Below, one piece after another: positions 40,233-49,339 of a stretch of DNA of 64,000 bases. The notes below the pieces were generated by a model. The model had not been told where the DNA came from. It worked only from the letters and a program-made list of their open reading frames with translations, and made no database searches. Made by a program: the position numbers and the translations under genes. Origin of the DNA: Bacteroidia bacterium. Lineage in GTDB: Bacteria; Bacteroidota; Bacteroidia; Cytophagales; JAAEPT01. Position 1 is the stretch's first letter; each line of letters starts with the position of its first letter. Location: NCBI GenBank assembly GCA_030431525.1, contig JAUIJC010000008.1, positions 51,603 to 115,602 on the forward strand. Reading direction: 5' to 3'.

Positions 40233-43016
40233 TTATTTTACTACGATATTCACAATCCTTTTCGGCACGACAATCACCTTGTTTGGTGCCTTGCCTTCCA
40301 GCCATTTTTGGACGACTTCGTTGCTGAGTGCGGTTGCCTCAACTTCCTTAGGGTTCATGTCGGCAGGGCAACTGATTTTTGCGCGCATCTTGCCGTTGAC
40401 CATGATTGGATATTCGAAGCTGTCTTCGACCAAGTATTTCTCCTCAAAGGTTGGCCACTCGGCTTTGGAGATGGACTCGCTGTGTCCGAGCTTTTCCCAA
40501 AGTTCCTCGGAAATGTGCGGAGCGTAAGGGGAGAGGATGATGACGAGTTTCTCCAAGATCTCGCGCTTGTTGCACTTCAGCTTGGCCAACTCGTTGACGC
40601 AAATCATGAAGTTGGATACGGAGGTGTTCAAGGAAAGCTTGTCGATGTCCTCATCGATTTTCTTGATGGTGCCGTGGAGCACTTTGTTCTCGGCATCCGT
40701 GGCTGGCTCGTCGGAAACTTGCCATTCGTCATTGTTGTGGAAGAGGTTCCACAATTTGCGGAGGAACTTGTAAACGCCGTCGATGCCACGGGTGTTCCAA
40801 GGTTTGAACTGCTCCAATGGACCGAGGAACATTTCGTACATGCGAAGCGTGTCGGCACCATATTTATCGCAGATGTCGTCTGGGTTCACCACATTGAACT
40901 TTGACTTGGACATCTTCTCTACCTCATCACCACAAACGTATTTGCCGTCCTCCAAGATGAACTCGGCTTCCGACAAGTCTGGACGCCATTTTTTGAAGGC
41001 TTCCGTGTCCAATACGTCATCCTCCACCATGCTGATATCCACGTGCATTGGCACGGTTTCATGCTGTTTGCGGAGTCCTTTGGAAACAAAGGTGTTGCTG
41101 TTTGGAATGCGGTAAACAAAACTGGAACGGCCTTGAATCATCCCTTGGTTTACCAATTTGCTGAAGGCCTCGTCGTTCTCCACCCATCCGCGGTCGAACA
41201 AAAACTTGTTCCAGAAACGGGAATAGAGCAAGTGACCTGTGCCGTGCTCGGCGCCACCAAGGTAAAGGTCAACGTCTTTCCAATAAGCTTGCGCCTCTTT
41301 GGAGCAGAATTCACTGTCATTGTTGGCGTCCATGTAGCGGAAGAAGTACCAGCTGGAGCCAGCCCATCCCGGCATGGTGCTCATTTCCAATGGGAATTTT
41401 TCGCCGTCAACCTCATAAGTCCAATCCTTGGCGCGACCCAATGGCGGATCACCGTCCTCGGTTGGCTTGTATTCCTGAATCTCCGGCAACTCCAACGGAA
41501 GATCGGATTCCTTCATTGGGTAAGGAATGCCGTCTTTGAAGTACATCGGGATTGGCTCACCCCAATAACGCTGGCGCGAGAAGATGGCGTCACGCAAACG
41601 GTAGTTAACTTTGGCAGTGCCAAATCCTTTTTCCTCAGCGTAGGCGATTGCCTTTTGAATGGCCTCAGGAACGGTCAAACCGTTAAGGAAACCAGAGTTG
41701 ATCATGGTTCCTGCCTTGGCATCAAAATCATCTTGGGAAATATCCGTTCTTGGACCTTCCTGAACAGGGATGATTGGCAAGCCAAAGTGCGTAGCGAAAC
41801 GGTAGTCGCGCTCATCAGAAGAAGGCACGGCCATGACTACACCTGTTCCATAACCCGCCAACACATAGTCGCCGATCCAAAGCGGAACGCGTTCTTGGTT
41901 GAATGGGTTGATGACGTAAGAGCCTGTGAATACCCCAGAAACGGTTTTCACATCGGCCATACGGTCACGGTCAGAGCGGTTTTTGGCTTCCTCTACGTAT
42001 TTCTCAACTGCCTCGCGTTGCTCGTCAGTAGTGAGTTGGCTGACCAATTCGTGCTCAGGAGCGAGGGTCACATAAGTAACACCGAAAGTCGTGTCCGCAC
42101 GTGTAGTGAACACGGTCAATTCGATGTCAGAATTTTCAACTTGGAAGTTGATGGAACAACCGTGAGACTTGCCAATCCAGTTGCGCTGAACCTCTTTCAA
42201 GGAGTCAGTCCATTGGATGCGGTTCAAGCCTTCCAACAAGCGGTCGGCGTAGGCCGTGATGCGCATGGACCACTGCATCATGGTTTTGCGCTCTACGGGG
42301 TGACCGCCACGCTCGGATACGCCGTTGACGATTTCATCATTCGCCAAAACGGTTCCCAAAGCTGGGCACCAGTTCACCAACGACTCGGAGAGGTAGGTGA
42401 GGCGGTATTGCATCAACAACTCTTGCTTTTCCTTTTCGGAGAAAGCCTTCCATTCCTCAGCGGTAAATGCCGTGGCATCCTCGTCGCAGTGGGCATTTAC
42501 ACCCTCGGTACCATTGGCTTCAAATTTGGCAATCAAGCCAGCGATTTCTTCCGCCTTGTCGGTGTCCTTGTTGTACCAAGAATCGAAAAGTTGGAGGAAA
42601 ATCCATTGCGTCCATTTATAGTAGCTGGAATCGCTGGTTCGCAACTCACGGCTCCAATCGAAGGAGAAACCGATGTTGTCCAATTGCTCCTTGTAGCGGG
42701 CAATGTTTTTCTCGGTGGTGATGGCCGGATGCTGACCAGTTTGCACCGCGTATTGCTCTGCAGGCAAACCGAAGCTGTCGAAGCCCATCGGGTGAAGGAC
42801 GTTGAAGCCCTTGAGGCGCTTGTAGCGCGAAATGATGTCCGAAGCGATATAACCCAACGGGTGGCCGACATGAAGACCCGCCCCAGATGGGTAAGGGAAC
42901 ATGTCCAAAGCATAAAATTTCGGTTTCCCGTTGTTTTGTTCGGTCTTAAAAGTCTGGTTCTCTTTCCAGAACTTCTGCCACTTCTTTTCGATTTCCTGCG
43001 GGGAATAATCGGGCAT
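40233..43016 (-). CDS. leuS: Leucyl-tRNA synthetase
   Basis: 927 residues from ATG 43016 ([20 protein letters not shown]); an upstream in-frame extension is not conserved. Class I signatures: HIGH-type motif in [16 protein letters not shown] and KMSKS in [16 protein letters not shown]. The CP1 editing domain is present (about 230-430, [19 protein letters not shown]), as are the anticodon-binding domain and a short C-terminal domain ([20 protein letters not shown]). It charges tRNA-Leu and hydrolyses mischarged norvaline or isoleucine. A TAGTTTTG promoter lies 72 bp upstream. Complete and typical. Confidence 0.97.
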   Translation of the reverse strand: MPDYSPQEIEKKWQKFWKENQTFKTEQNNGKPKFYALDMFPYPSGAGLHVGHPLGYIASDIISRYKRLKGFNVLHPMGFDSFGLPAEQYAVQTGQHPAITTEKNIARYKEQLDNIGFSFDWSRELRTSDSSYYKWTQWIFLQLFDSWYNKDTDKAEEIAGLIAKFEANGTEGVNAHCDEDATAFTAEEWKAFSEKEKQELLMQYRLTYLSESLVNWCPALGTVLANDEIVNGVSERGGHPVERKTMMQWSMRITAYADRLLEGLNRIQWTDSLKEVQRNWIGKSHGCSINFQVENSDIELTVFTTRADTTFGVTYVTLAPEHELVSQLTTDEQREAVEKYVEEAKNRSDRDRMADVKTVSGVFTGSYVINPFNQERVPLWIGDYVLAGYGTGVVMAVPSSDERDYRFATHFGLPIIPVQEGPRTDISQDDFDAKAGTMINSGFLNGLTVPEAIQKAIAYAEEKGFGTAKVNYRLRDAIFSRQRYWGEPIPMYFKDGIPYPMKESDLPLELPEIQEYKPTEDGDPPLGRAKDWTYEVDGEKFPLEMSTMPGWAGSSWYFFRYMDANNDSEFCSKEAQAYWKDVDLYLGGAEHGTGHLLYSRFWNKFLFDRGWVENDEAFSKLVNQGMIQGRSSFVYRIPNSNTFVSKGLRKQHETVPMHVDISMVEDDVLDTEAFKKWRPDLSEAEFILEDGKYVCGDEVEKMSKSKFNVVNPDDICDKYGADTLRMYEMFLGPLEQFKPWNTRGIDGVYKFLRKLWNLFHNNDEWQVSDEPATDAENKVLHGTIKKIDEDIDKLSLNTSVSNFMICVNELAKLKCNKREILEKLVIILSPYAPHISEELWEKLGHSESISKAEWPTFEEKYLVEDSFEYPIMVNGKMRAKISCPADMNPKEVEATALSNEVVQKWLEGKAPNKVIVVPKRIVNIVVK

Positions 43017-43087
43017 CGCTTCCTTTGTTTTATGGGTTGCAATGAATGGCGTTTTACCACCAATCATTGGATATTTTCAATAACCGA

Positions 43088-43095
43088 CAAAACTA
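43088..43095 (-). promoter_or_regulatory. -7 element of leuS
   Basis: TAGTTTTG on the minus strand, predicted start near 43081, leader of about 65 nt; no well-spaced TTG was seen upstream. The leader is consistent with ATG 43016. Confidence 0.45.
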
Positions 43096-43172
43096 CGCAG
43101 TGGCACCCAAAAAAACCATTTTGTGGGGAGGGATTGGTGGTTGGGGAAGGGAGGGGAGCAGGTCACTAGAAT

Positions 43173-43200
43173 CGCAGGGCACAAGGCCCTGCGTTACGGA
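43173..43200. repeat. REP-like palindrome, second copy of the GGGCACAAGGCCC family
   Basis: CGCAGGGC-ACAAG-GCCCTGCG plus GTTACGGA. It shares loop and flank with the element at 5506-5530, but the outer stem bases are changed in a compensatory way (GTA/TAC there, CGCA/TGCG here). Confidence 0.8.
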
Positions 43201-43261
43201 CAGCTGTTGTAGGAGCCTTAGGGGAATCTTACTTCTTAATTCTAATCTCTCAATTCTTCAG

Positions 43262-43969
43262 TTAATCCAAAGGCCGACTTTTCTTAAGCTCCAAATCAAC
43301 TTTTCGCCATTTCGGGTAATACTTTGTCATCAAGGCCTTGAAGCGATGGTTGTGGGAAGCCTCTAATAGGTGACACATTTCATGGACCAAGACGCATTCC
43401 AATTGCTCGATGGGACGACGGATAAGGTCGATGTTGAGCATGATTCGCCCTGTTAATGGATGGCAGGAACCCCAGCGGGTTTTGGCTTTTCGGGTGCGCC
43501 ACTCGGTGACTTTTACGCCCATTTGAGGTTCGTATTTGGCGATAAGCGCTGGAACCACCTTGGTCATTTCCTTCTTGTAGAAATTTTCCAAGAGCTTTGA
43601 AATCAGCAATGGCGAGGGGTTTGGCTTGCAGATGACTTCAAGGACATCGCCTTTCAAAGATACTTGGCTTCCACGGCTGGCCTCACGGAGTTCTAGTTTT
43701 AGGGGTTTGCCGAGCAAGTAGTGGACGGATTGGTCCTCGTAGTTGATTTCTTGTTTCAGGCTTTCTTGGGCCTTTACTTTTTGGATGGCCTTTCGCATCC
43801 AATCCATTTTGGAGTTTAAAAAATCGTGGATGCTTTTTTCGGGAATGTGTTTTGGGGCGGAGACCTTCACAATTCCTTTTGGAGGAACAATGCGCACATT
43901 GACGTTTTTCACCGGCTTGCGGTGCAACTCGACTTCCAACTCTTCAATCAAAAAACGTTTTATGGACAT
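43262..43969 (-). CDS. YgjP-like zinc metallopeptidase (DUF45/SprT-related)
   Basis: 235 residues, cytoplasmic. The C-terminal half carries WRTRKAKTRWGSCHPLTGRIMLN followed by the zincin motif VLVHEMCHLLEASHNHRF, with HExxH and the distal His, as in the YgjP/DUF45 family. The N-terminal beta domain (VNVRIVPPKGIVKVSAP) also matches. Members are often encoded with type I restriction systems or alone; here it is alone. The substrate is not known. The gene is flanked by two different palindromic repeats. Confidence 0.88.
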   Translation of the reverse strand: MSIKRFLIEELEVELHRKPVKNVNVRIVPPKGIVKVSAPKHIPEKSIHDFLNSKMDWMRKAIQKVKAQESLKQEINYEDQSVHYLLGKPLKLELREASRGSQVSLKGDVLEVICKPNPSPLLISKLLENFYKKEMTKVVPALIAKYEPQMGVKVTEWRTRKAKTRWGSCHPLTGRIMLNIDLIRRPIEQLECVLVHEMCHLLEASHNHRFKALMTKYYPKWRKVDLELKKSRPLD

Positions 43970-43987
43970 AGGTGATATTGTCTGAAT

Positions 43988-44128
43988 TACTGCACTCGTA
44001 GCGACGCTTTGAAAGCGTCGAAGCTAATTTGCCTTTGGCAAATTACACTCAGAGAGTTGTAACACTGTATTCACAATACGACTTCGTCGTCTTGGTTTCG
44101 ACGCTTTCAAAGCGTCGCTACGCAGTGC
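43988..44128. repeat. 141-bp nested palindromic element
   Basis: Terminal inverted repeats of about 31 bp (left 43992-44022, GCACTCGTAGCGACGCTTTG...; right 44097-44128) differ by one inserted base. Each arm contains the palindrome GACGCTTT-G-AAAGCGTC. The interior has AATTTGCC-TTT-GGCAAATT (44026-44044) and ACGAC-TTC-GTCGT (44078-44090). It lies between the YgjP-like gene and the YkgJ-like gene and has no coding potential. Confidence 0.85.
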
Positions 44129-44157
44129 GAAGTGCGATGGTCCCCCTGAATTTGTGG

Positions 44158-44165
44158 TATCTTTG
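44158..44165 (+). promoter_or_regulatory. -7 element of the YkgJ-like gene
   Basis: TATCTTTG is a perfect TAnnTTTG only 5 bp before the ATG, so transcription should start at or next to the start codon (leaderless mRNA). Confidence 0.5.
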
Positions 44166-44169
44166 CAGG

Positions 44170-44652
44170 ATGGAGGAATATAAACATTACATCGAATCCT
44201 TTCAGGCCCGAAAGGGCGAACACAAGAAATTTTTTCAGCGATTAAAAAAGATGCCCAAAGGGGCGTTGGACCAAGCTTTCGCCGAGGCACACGAGGAAAC
44301 CTTTGAGGAGATTGACTGCCTGAAATGCGCGAATTGTTGCACCTCCATTTCTCCGATGGTCACCGAGCGGGATATTGACCGTTTAGCAAAATTCCTAAGG
44401 TTAAAGCCTTCTCAATTGGTGGATGACTATCTGAAACAGGATGATGACGGCACTTATATTATGAACTCCACGCCATGTCCTTTTCTTGGTCCAGATAATT
44501 ACTGTAGTGTTTATGAGGGTCGGCCAAAGGCCTGTCGGGAGTACCCGCACACCGACCATTTGAAAATGCACAATCTCCTGAATTTGGCTAAAAAGAATGC
44601 CTCATATTGTCCGGCTGTGGCTGGTGTGTTGGAGAAGTTGATGGACAAATAA
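44170..44652 (+). CDS. YkgJ-family cysteine-cluster protein
   Basis: 160 residues from ATG 44170. The family Cys motif is complete: CLKCANCCTSISPMVTERDIDRLAKFL, CPFLGPDNYCSVYEGRPKACREYP and a last Cys in ASYCPAV, a pattern thought to ligate zinc or an iron-sulphur cluster (CxxCxxCC, then CxF...C...RPxxCRxYP). Biochemical function is unknown. The start is supported by the promoter box just upstream; longer frames run into the palindromic element and are rejected. Confidence 0.88.
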   Translation: MEEYKHYIESFQARKGEHKKFFQRLKKMPKGALDQAFAEAHEETFEEIDCLKCANCCTSISPMVTERDIDRLAKFLRLKPSQLVDDYLKQDDDGTYIMNSTPCPFLGPDNYCSVYEGRPKACREYPHTDHLKMHNLLNLAKKNASYCPAVAGVLEKLMDK

Positions 44653-44714
44653 TGAATAGATTCAGTGTTAGAAATTGAAAAGCGAGCTTGAAATATTACA
44701 GACTAGCTTTTGTT

Positions 44715-45614
44715 TTATTTATTTCCAATCAAGAAGCTCCGCTCACTAAAGGCAGGAAGCGAAGGCCCTTCCTCATAGAAATATTCAAGTGGGTCATCCT
44801 TGTCCATCAATCCCAAACTGTAAAGGACAGGCACAAAGTGGTCTGGCGTAGGCGAGGCCAACTTGCCCAGTTTGTGGCTGGTCTCGTAGTTGATGATATC
44901 CTTAAAGTTGCGCTGGTCGATTTGCTTTTTGAGCCATGCATCATACTCATCCTCCCATCCATAAGGACTGAAGTCATTATTTTGCATTTTTTGCCCAGCC
45001 AGTTTCAGGTTGTGCACCAAGGCACCGCTACCAATAATAAGCACACCTTTTTTGCGAAGTTCCTTCAGCTGTTTACCCAATTCATAATGGTATTCGGGCT
45101 TCGCGTAATAGTCGATGCTCATTTGAAAGACAGGAACATCACCCTTTGGAAAGAGGTGCATGAGCATTGGCCAAGCACCGTGGTCCAGTCCCCAATCCGT
45201 GGTTTCCGCAATGGAAGGGATGATTTTGGTGACCTCCTTGGCAATCTCTGGTGCGCCATTCGCCTTATAGAACACCTCGTAATATTCCTTGGGAAAACCG
45301 TAGTAATCGAAAATCTGTTTTTGCTCTGGCGATACATTTACAAAGGTGCCACGGGTACACCAATGGGCGGACACGACCAACGCGCCTTTCACTTCGTAAT
45401 GCTGTTGCAAGTTTTTCCCCAATTCAAAAAGGGCGTTCCAAAATGGGCGTTCCTCTCGCGAATGCGGGATGTCCATGGGGCTTCCGTGCGAAGTGAACAA
45501 CACAGGCATTTTTTTGCTTTGGGTGGGAAGCCCGTCCGTAAAGTTTTTGAAACTGCTCAATGATCCCATGGCGGAAAGGGTTAAAAGGGTTTTCAGGAAT
45601 TCTTTGCGGTTCAT
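44715..45614 (-). CDS. ygiD: Extradiol ring-cleavage dioxygenase, YgiD/DODA type, exported
   Basis: 299 residues. The N-terminus (MNRKEFLKTLLTLSAMGSLSSF) looks like a signal sequence, unusual for cytoplasmic YgiD. The catalytic domain has the DODA (class III LigB) metal and base residues: LFTSHGSPMDIP, SAHWCTRG, DHGAWPMLMHLFP and GSGALVHNL, with the His positions of the 4,5-DOPA dioxygenase family. Such enzymes cleave catechols such as L-DOPA with Fe2+ or Zn2+. The natural substrate here is uncertain. It is the last of three leftward genes (nitroreductase, Rof-like, this one). Confidence 0.88.
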   Translation of the reverse strand: MNRKEFLKTLLTLSAMGSLSSFKNFTDGLPTQSKKMPVLFTSHGSPMDIPHSREERPFWNALFELGKNLQQHYEVKGALVVSAHWCTRGTFVNVSPEQKQIFDYYGFPKEYYEVFYKANGAPEIAKEVTKIIPSIAETTDWGLDHGAWPMLMHLFPKGDVPVFQMSIDYYAKPEYHYELGKQLKELRKKGVLIIGSGALVHNLKLAGQKMQNNDFSPYGWEDEYDAWLKKQIDQRNFKDIINYETSHKLGKLASPTPDHFVPVLYSLGLMDKDDPLEYFYEEGPSLPAFSERSFLIGNK

Positions 45615-45626
45615 CAGGGTCCGAGA

Positions 45627-45854
45627 TTATGTAGAGGCCTTGGCCTTGATGATGGTTTCCAATGGCACCCAAAGTTCTTGAGATTCAGTCTTCAGAAGGA
45701 GAAACTCCTGTTTGTCCTTGGTCTTGAAATCCAAGATTTTACCCGTCCACTCAGTTTCCTCTCCCGATTCATTCTTGAGGGTGAGTACCACAGTGGTTTT
45801 CATGCTGGCCCATGCTTCCAGCTGGTCGTAGAAATGGCAAGACACTTGGCTCAT
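45627..45854 (-). CDS. Rho-binding antiterminator (Rof/YaeO)-like protein
   Basis: 75 residues from ATG 45854 (MSQVSCHFYDQLEAWASMK). The opening CHFYDQLEAWA, the beta strands VVLTLKNESGEETEWTGKILDF and KDKQEFLLLKT match the Rof family (S/C-x-FxDxLE-A, then an Sm-like barrel), which binds Rho and inhibits termination. Bacteroidota members are diverged and untested. Translation starts about 20 bp downstream of an intrinsic terminator hairpin, so expression probably depends on read-through from the nitroreductase gene. It is 12 bp ahead of ygiD, suggesting co-transcription. Confidence 0.65.
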   Translation of the reverse strand: MSQVSCHFYDQLEAWASMKTTVVLTLKNESGEETEWTGKILDFKTKDKQEFLLLKTESQELWVPLETIIKAKAST

Positions 45855-45874
45855 GGCAACAAAACTTTTAGGGT

Positions 45875-45905
45875 AAAAAAATGGCGAGCTTATGCCCGCC
45901 ATTTT
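45875..45905 (-). terminator. Intrinsic terminator between nitroreductase and Rof-like genes
   Basis: AAAATGGCG pairs with CGCCATTTT around a 10-nt loop; on the minus strand it ends in a T-run. Confidence 0.85.
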
Positions 45906-45922
45906 CCAATTGATGCTTCGGA

Positions 45923-46555
45923 TCAGATGGTCATAATCACCTCCTCCTTGCTGTAGCGCATTTTTGGAGAGTGTTGGTATTTGTCTTCGTCGCAACGATA
46001 ACCGAGTGCGACAGCCACCAACGGAACCAAGCCTTTTTCTTCAAGACCCAATACCTCGCTGTAGCCAGCAGGCACGAAACCCTCCATTGGCAAGGTGTCC
46101 ACATCCTCAAGGGCGGAAACCGTCAATAGATTACCTAAAGCGATATAAACTTGGCGATCCAACCAAGCATAACGCTTGTCCTCTGGGAGATTCAATACAG
46201 AACCTTTGAGCATTTTGGAAAGACCGTCCAACGCTTCTACTTCAAGGCCTTTGGCAGATGCCATGCGCTCGACAAAAGCATCCAAATCAGCTTCTTCCAT
46301 TGTTGCCTGACGGCACAACACTACGAAATGAGAAGCTTCCACAACAGGAGAATATTGGTTGTAGGAATGCTCTACCAATTTTTCCCTGATTTCAGGGTTT
46401 TCAACCACGATGAATTTCCAAGGCTCCAAGCCATAGGAAGAGGCGGAGAGCCTCAAGCTTTCAAGAAGGGTGTGGACTTTTGCGTCAGACAATTTTTTGT
46501 CAGCGGAGAATTTTTTCGTGGCGTAGCGCCAGTTGAGTTTTTCGATGATGGACAT
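45923..46555 (-). CDS. NAD(P)H-dependent nitroreductase (NfsB-like)
   Basis: 210 residues. Start MSIIEKLNWRYATKKFSADKKL is the FMN-phosphate-binding N-terminus (RYATKKF), followed by LRLSASSYGLEPWKFIVVENPEIR and, near the C-terminus, LPMEGFVPAGYSEVLGLEEKGLVPLVAVALGYR, both typical of the oxygen-insensitive nitroreductase/dihydropteridine reductase family. It reduces quinones and nitroaromatics with NAD(P)H using FMN as a homodimer. Physiological substrate unknown. Ends in a terminator before the Rof-like gene. Confidence 0.9.
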   Translation of the reverse strand: MSIIEKLNWRYATKKFSADKKLSDAKVHTLLESLRLSASSYGLEPWKFIVVENPEIREKLVEHSYNQYSPVVEASHFVVLCRQATMEEADLDAFVERMASAKGLEVEALDGLSKMLKGSVLNLPEDKRYAWLDRQVYIALGNLLTVSALEDVDTLPMEGFVPAGYSEVLGLEEKGLVPLVAVALGYRCDEDKYQHSPKMRYSKEEVIMTI

Positions 46556-46648
46556 GCTCTATCTGTCTTTATGATAATGGCGTGATGAATAATCAATGTA
46601 GTTACATCAATTACAAAAAAACGAAGGGAAAGGTTCCCGTGCAACTTT

Positions 46649-47347
46649 TTATTTCTCGCTGGACAACTTTTCGCTCATCACCTTTTTGAAATAAATGTAG
46701 ATGCCAATGGTGGAAAGGCCCATTAAAAGGATGAAACCAAGTTTTGCGAGGGGATCCTGACTTGGGTTTTTGATGATTTCGGTGATTTCTCGGGATTGCA
46801 AACCCAGCCAAACGGAGAGCATGGTGCGTGGAAGCATCCCCAAGAATCCGCCCCAGATGTAGTTCCTCAATTTTGGTTGCACCATGGACAACAGCAGGTT
46901 CATCAAGGCAAAGGGAAGAATGGGGGAAAGGCGGGAAAGGATGATGAGCGGGATTTCCCGTTGGTGCATGCCGTGGACAAAGGCTTGGGCTTTTGGGTGG
47001 GAAAGCAGGCTTTGGGAAAATTTTCCCTTATCGAGAAAACGGCCGATGATATAGCCCACAATGGAGGCGGACAGGTAGCCGATGACCACGTAAGGCAATC
47101 CCATCCAACCCAAAAAAAAGCCGGTGGCGATGGCCACATAAGTGGTTGGCGTCAAGGCCAGTGCCATGGTGAAAATGCTGACGAAATACAGGGGAATCCA
47201 TTGCCACAATTCGAGGGTGGAAAGCCATGCCTCATGGCGAATCAATAGGGCTGAGGTGGCTGAGCTACCCAACAAAGGCAAGGCGCCCAAGAGTGTCATG
47301 CCCGAAAGGGAAGATTTGTTTTGTCTAAGCTTTTGGAGGAATCCCAT
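46649..47347 (-). CDS. TVP38/TMEM64-family (SNARE-associated/DedA-like) membrane protein
   Basis: 232 residues from ATG 47347 (MGFLQKLRQNKSSL); a longer frame overlaps glmS upstream sequence and is rejected. Five or so hydrophobic segments are visible (LLGALPLLGSSATSALL, WIPLYFVSIFTMALAL, YVAIATGFFLGWMGLPYVVIGYLSASIVGYIIGRF, LGFILLMGLSTIGIYIYF). The re-entrant family motif appears as GFFLGWMGLPYV with the helix R/H-E-x-PLIILSRLSPILPFALMN. Members of the wider VTT/DedA group transport or scramble lipids; this one is untested. Divergent from glmS across a 100-bp gap. Confidence 0.83.
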   Translation of the reverse strand: MGFLQKLRQNKSSLSGMTLLGALPLLGSSATSALLIRHEAWLSTLELWQWIPLYFVSIFTMALALTPTTYVAIATGFFLGWMGLPYVVIGYLSASIVGYIIGRFLDKGKFSQSLLSHPKAQAFVHGMHQREIPLIILSRLSPILPFALMNLLLSMVQPKLRNYIWGGFLGMLPRTMLSVWLGLQSREITEIIKNPSQDPLAKLGFILLMGLSTIGIYIYFKKVMSEKLSSEK

Positions 47348-47447
47348 CGGCGCAAGTTCATAATTTTTTTGGCCTTTGCCCCATAAAATTACGTTTAACG
47401 AAGTGTGTAATGGAGGTGAAATACCCTCCAAAAAGCCCGTTAAAACT

Positions 47448-49286
47448 ATGTGCGGAATTGTCGCTTATATCGGACAGCGCGATGTTGTTCCCGTCATCAT
47501 GAAAGGCCTTCACCGGTTGGAATATCGTGGCTACGACAGCGCAGGCTTGGCTATTCATGGGCCTTCGGGCTTGGAGGTGTACAAGCGTCGTGGCAAGGTC
47601 AGCGAGTTGGAGGACTGGGTTCAGGATAAAAACATAAGCTCCCATATCGGGATTGGCCATACCCGTTGGGCGACGCATGGCGAACCAAATGATGTGAACG
47701 CACATCCGCATTTGTCCCCAGATGGGAAAATCGCAGTAGTCCATAACGGCATCATTGAGAATTATGAATCGTTGCGCAGGCACCTCTTAGCCAAGGGATA
47801 CACCTTTAGAAGTGAGACGGATACGGAAGTTTTGGCTGTCTTGATTGCTGATTTCCAAAAGGAACATGGTTTTGATTTGGAACGTGCGGTTCGCATGGCG
47901 CTTCATCGTGTGGTGGGCGCATATCTCGTGGCTGTGCTTTCTACGGACGAACCAAATACCTTGGTGGTGGCCAGAAAAGGCAGTCCGGGAGTGATTGGGA
48001 TAGGGGATGATGAGTTTTTGGTAGCCTCGGATGCCACGCCAATTATTGAGTATACCAAACGGGTGGTGTATTTGAATGAGGATGAGTTGGCGGTGATTAG
48101 CGATAAGGGATTGACGCTGAAAAATCTTAAAAATGAACAGCGTTCCCCTGAAATCGAGCAGTTGGATTTGGAGCTTACGGCCATTGAAAAGGAGGGGTAT
48201 CCGCATTTTATGCTCAAGGAAATTTATGAGCAACCAAAAACGGTTCGAGATTGCCTTCGGGGTCGTTTACGTGCCAATGAGGCGACCATCAAATTGGGTG
48301 GTATTCGTGAATATGCCGAGCATCTTAATCGGGCTGAGCGAGTGGTTTTCTTGGCCTGTGGCACCTCATGGCACGCGGGGATTGTAGCCAGTTATCTCTT
48401 CGAGGACTTGTGTCATATTCCTGCCACCAGTGATTATGCCTCCGAGTTCAGGTACCGCAATCCTGTCATTCGAGAAGGGGATGTAGTGCTCGTAATATCC
48501 CAATCAGGCGAAACAGCTGATACCCTGAAGGCCATTGACATGGTGAAGGAGCGAGGTGGGATTGTGTTGGGGATATGTAATGTGGTGGGCTCGTCCATCT
48601 CTCGGGAGACCCATGAGGGTGTTTACACGCACTCGGGACCAGAAATCGGGGTGGCAAGCACCAAGGCCTTTACTGGCCAGTTGGCTGTTCTGACGTTGAT
48701 AGCGTTGAAGTTGGCTTCGGAACGGAGCACCCTTTCGGCGATGCGACTCAATCAATTGCTCAGGGATTTGGATCAGGTGCCTCAAAAGATTGAGGAGGTC
48801 TTGACCCAGAATGACCATATCAAGGCGATTGCCGAGCAATATGCCAAAGTGAAAAATATGCTGTTTATGGGCCGTGGTGCCCAATTCCCGATAGCCTTGG
48901 AAGGTGCGCTCAAGCTCAAAGAGATTTCTTATATCCATGCAGAGGGCTATCCTTCGGGAGAGATGAAACATGGCCCAATTGCCTTGGTCGAGGAGGCGAC
49001 GCCTTCTTTGTTTCTCTGCTTCAAGGATGGGAATTATGAAAAGGTGTTTTCTAATATCCAAGAGGTGAAGGCCCGTAAAGGAAAGGTCATTGTCATTGGC
49101 GAACAGGGAGATGCGGAGCTGGAGGAAATCAGTGATGCCTTTATAGGTGTTCCCGCCATTGATCCCGTTTTGATGCCGATGGTTTCGGTGGTGGCACTAC
49201 AGCTGTTCGCATACCACATGGGCGTATTGAACGGCCGTAATGTTGACCAGCCTCGAAATCTGGCCAAATCTGTTACCGTAGAGTAG
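47448..49286 (+). CDS. glmS: Glutamine-fructose-6-phosphate aminotransferase GlmS
   Basis: 612 residues from ATG 47448 so that Cys2 is the N-terminal nucleophile (MCGIVAYIGQRDVVPV). N-terminal class II glutaminase (GYDSAGLAI, HTRWATHGEPN), then two SIS domains (ACGTSWHAGIV; SQSGETADTL; STKAFTGQL; MGRGAQFPIALEGALKLKEISYIHAEGYPSGEMKHGPIAL). The conserved end AKSVTVE is present. It makes glucosamine-6-phosphate for peptidoglycan and lipopolysaccharide. No glmS ribozyme was seen in the short leader. The next gene follows after 53 bp. Confidence 0.97.
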   Translation: MCGIVAYIGQRDVVPVIMKGLHRLEYRGYDSAGLAIHGPSGLEVYKRRGKVSELEDWVQDKNISSHIGIGHTRWATHGEPNDVNAHPHLSPDGKIAVVHNGIIENYESLRRHLLAKGYTFRSETDTEVLAVLIADFQKEHGFDLERAVRMALHRVVGAYLVAVLSTDEPNTLVVARKGSPGVIGIGDDEFLVASDATPIIEYTKRVVYLNEDELAVISDKGLTLKNLKNEQRSPEIEQLDLELTAIEKEGYPHFMLKEIYEQPKTVRDCLRGRLRANEATIKLGGIREYAEHLNRAERVVFLACGTSWHAGIVASYLFEDLCHIPATSDYASEFRYRNPVIREGDVVLVISQSGETADTLKAIDMVKERGGIVLGICNVVGSSISRETHEGVYTHSGPEIGVASTKAFTGQLAVLTLIALKLASERSTLSAMRLNQLLRDLDQVPQKIEEVLTQNDHIKAIAEQYAKVKNMLFMGRGAQFPIALEGALKLKEISYIHAEGYPSGEMKHGPIALVEEATPSLFLCFKDGNYEKVFSNIQEVKARKGKVIVIGEQGDAELEEISDAFIGVPAIDPVLMPMVSVVALQLFAYHMGVLNGRNVDQPRNLAKSVTVE

Positions 49287-49339
49287 CCCTGAGTGGATTT
49301 TTCACGTACAACAAACCAGAACGTTTGCCAAAACCGTCT

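Noticed and set aside
41043..43169. 708-codon open frame on the plus strand opposite leuS
   Set aside because: It mirrors the leuS reading frame; its product has no recognisable domain and leuS is unambiguous on the other strand.
47348..47447. glmS ribozyme or riboswitch upstream of glmS
   Set aside because: Only 100 bp separate the divergent genes and no conserved ribozyme core was seen; that ribozyme is a Firmicutes feature.
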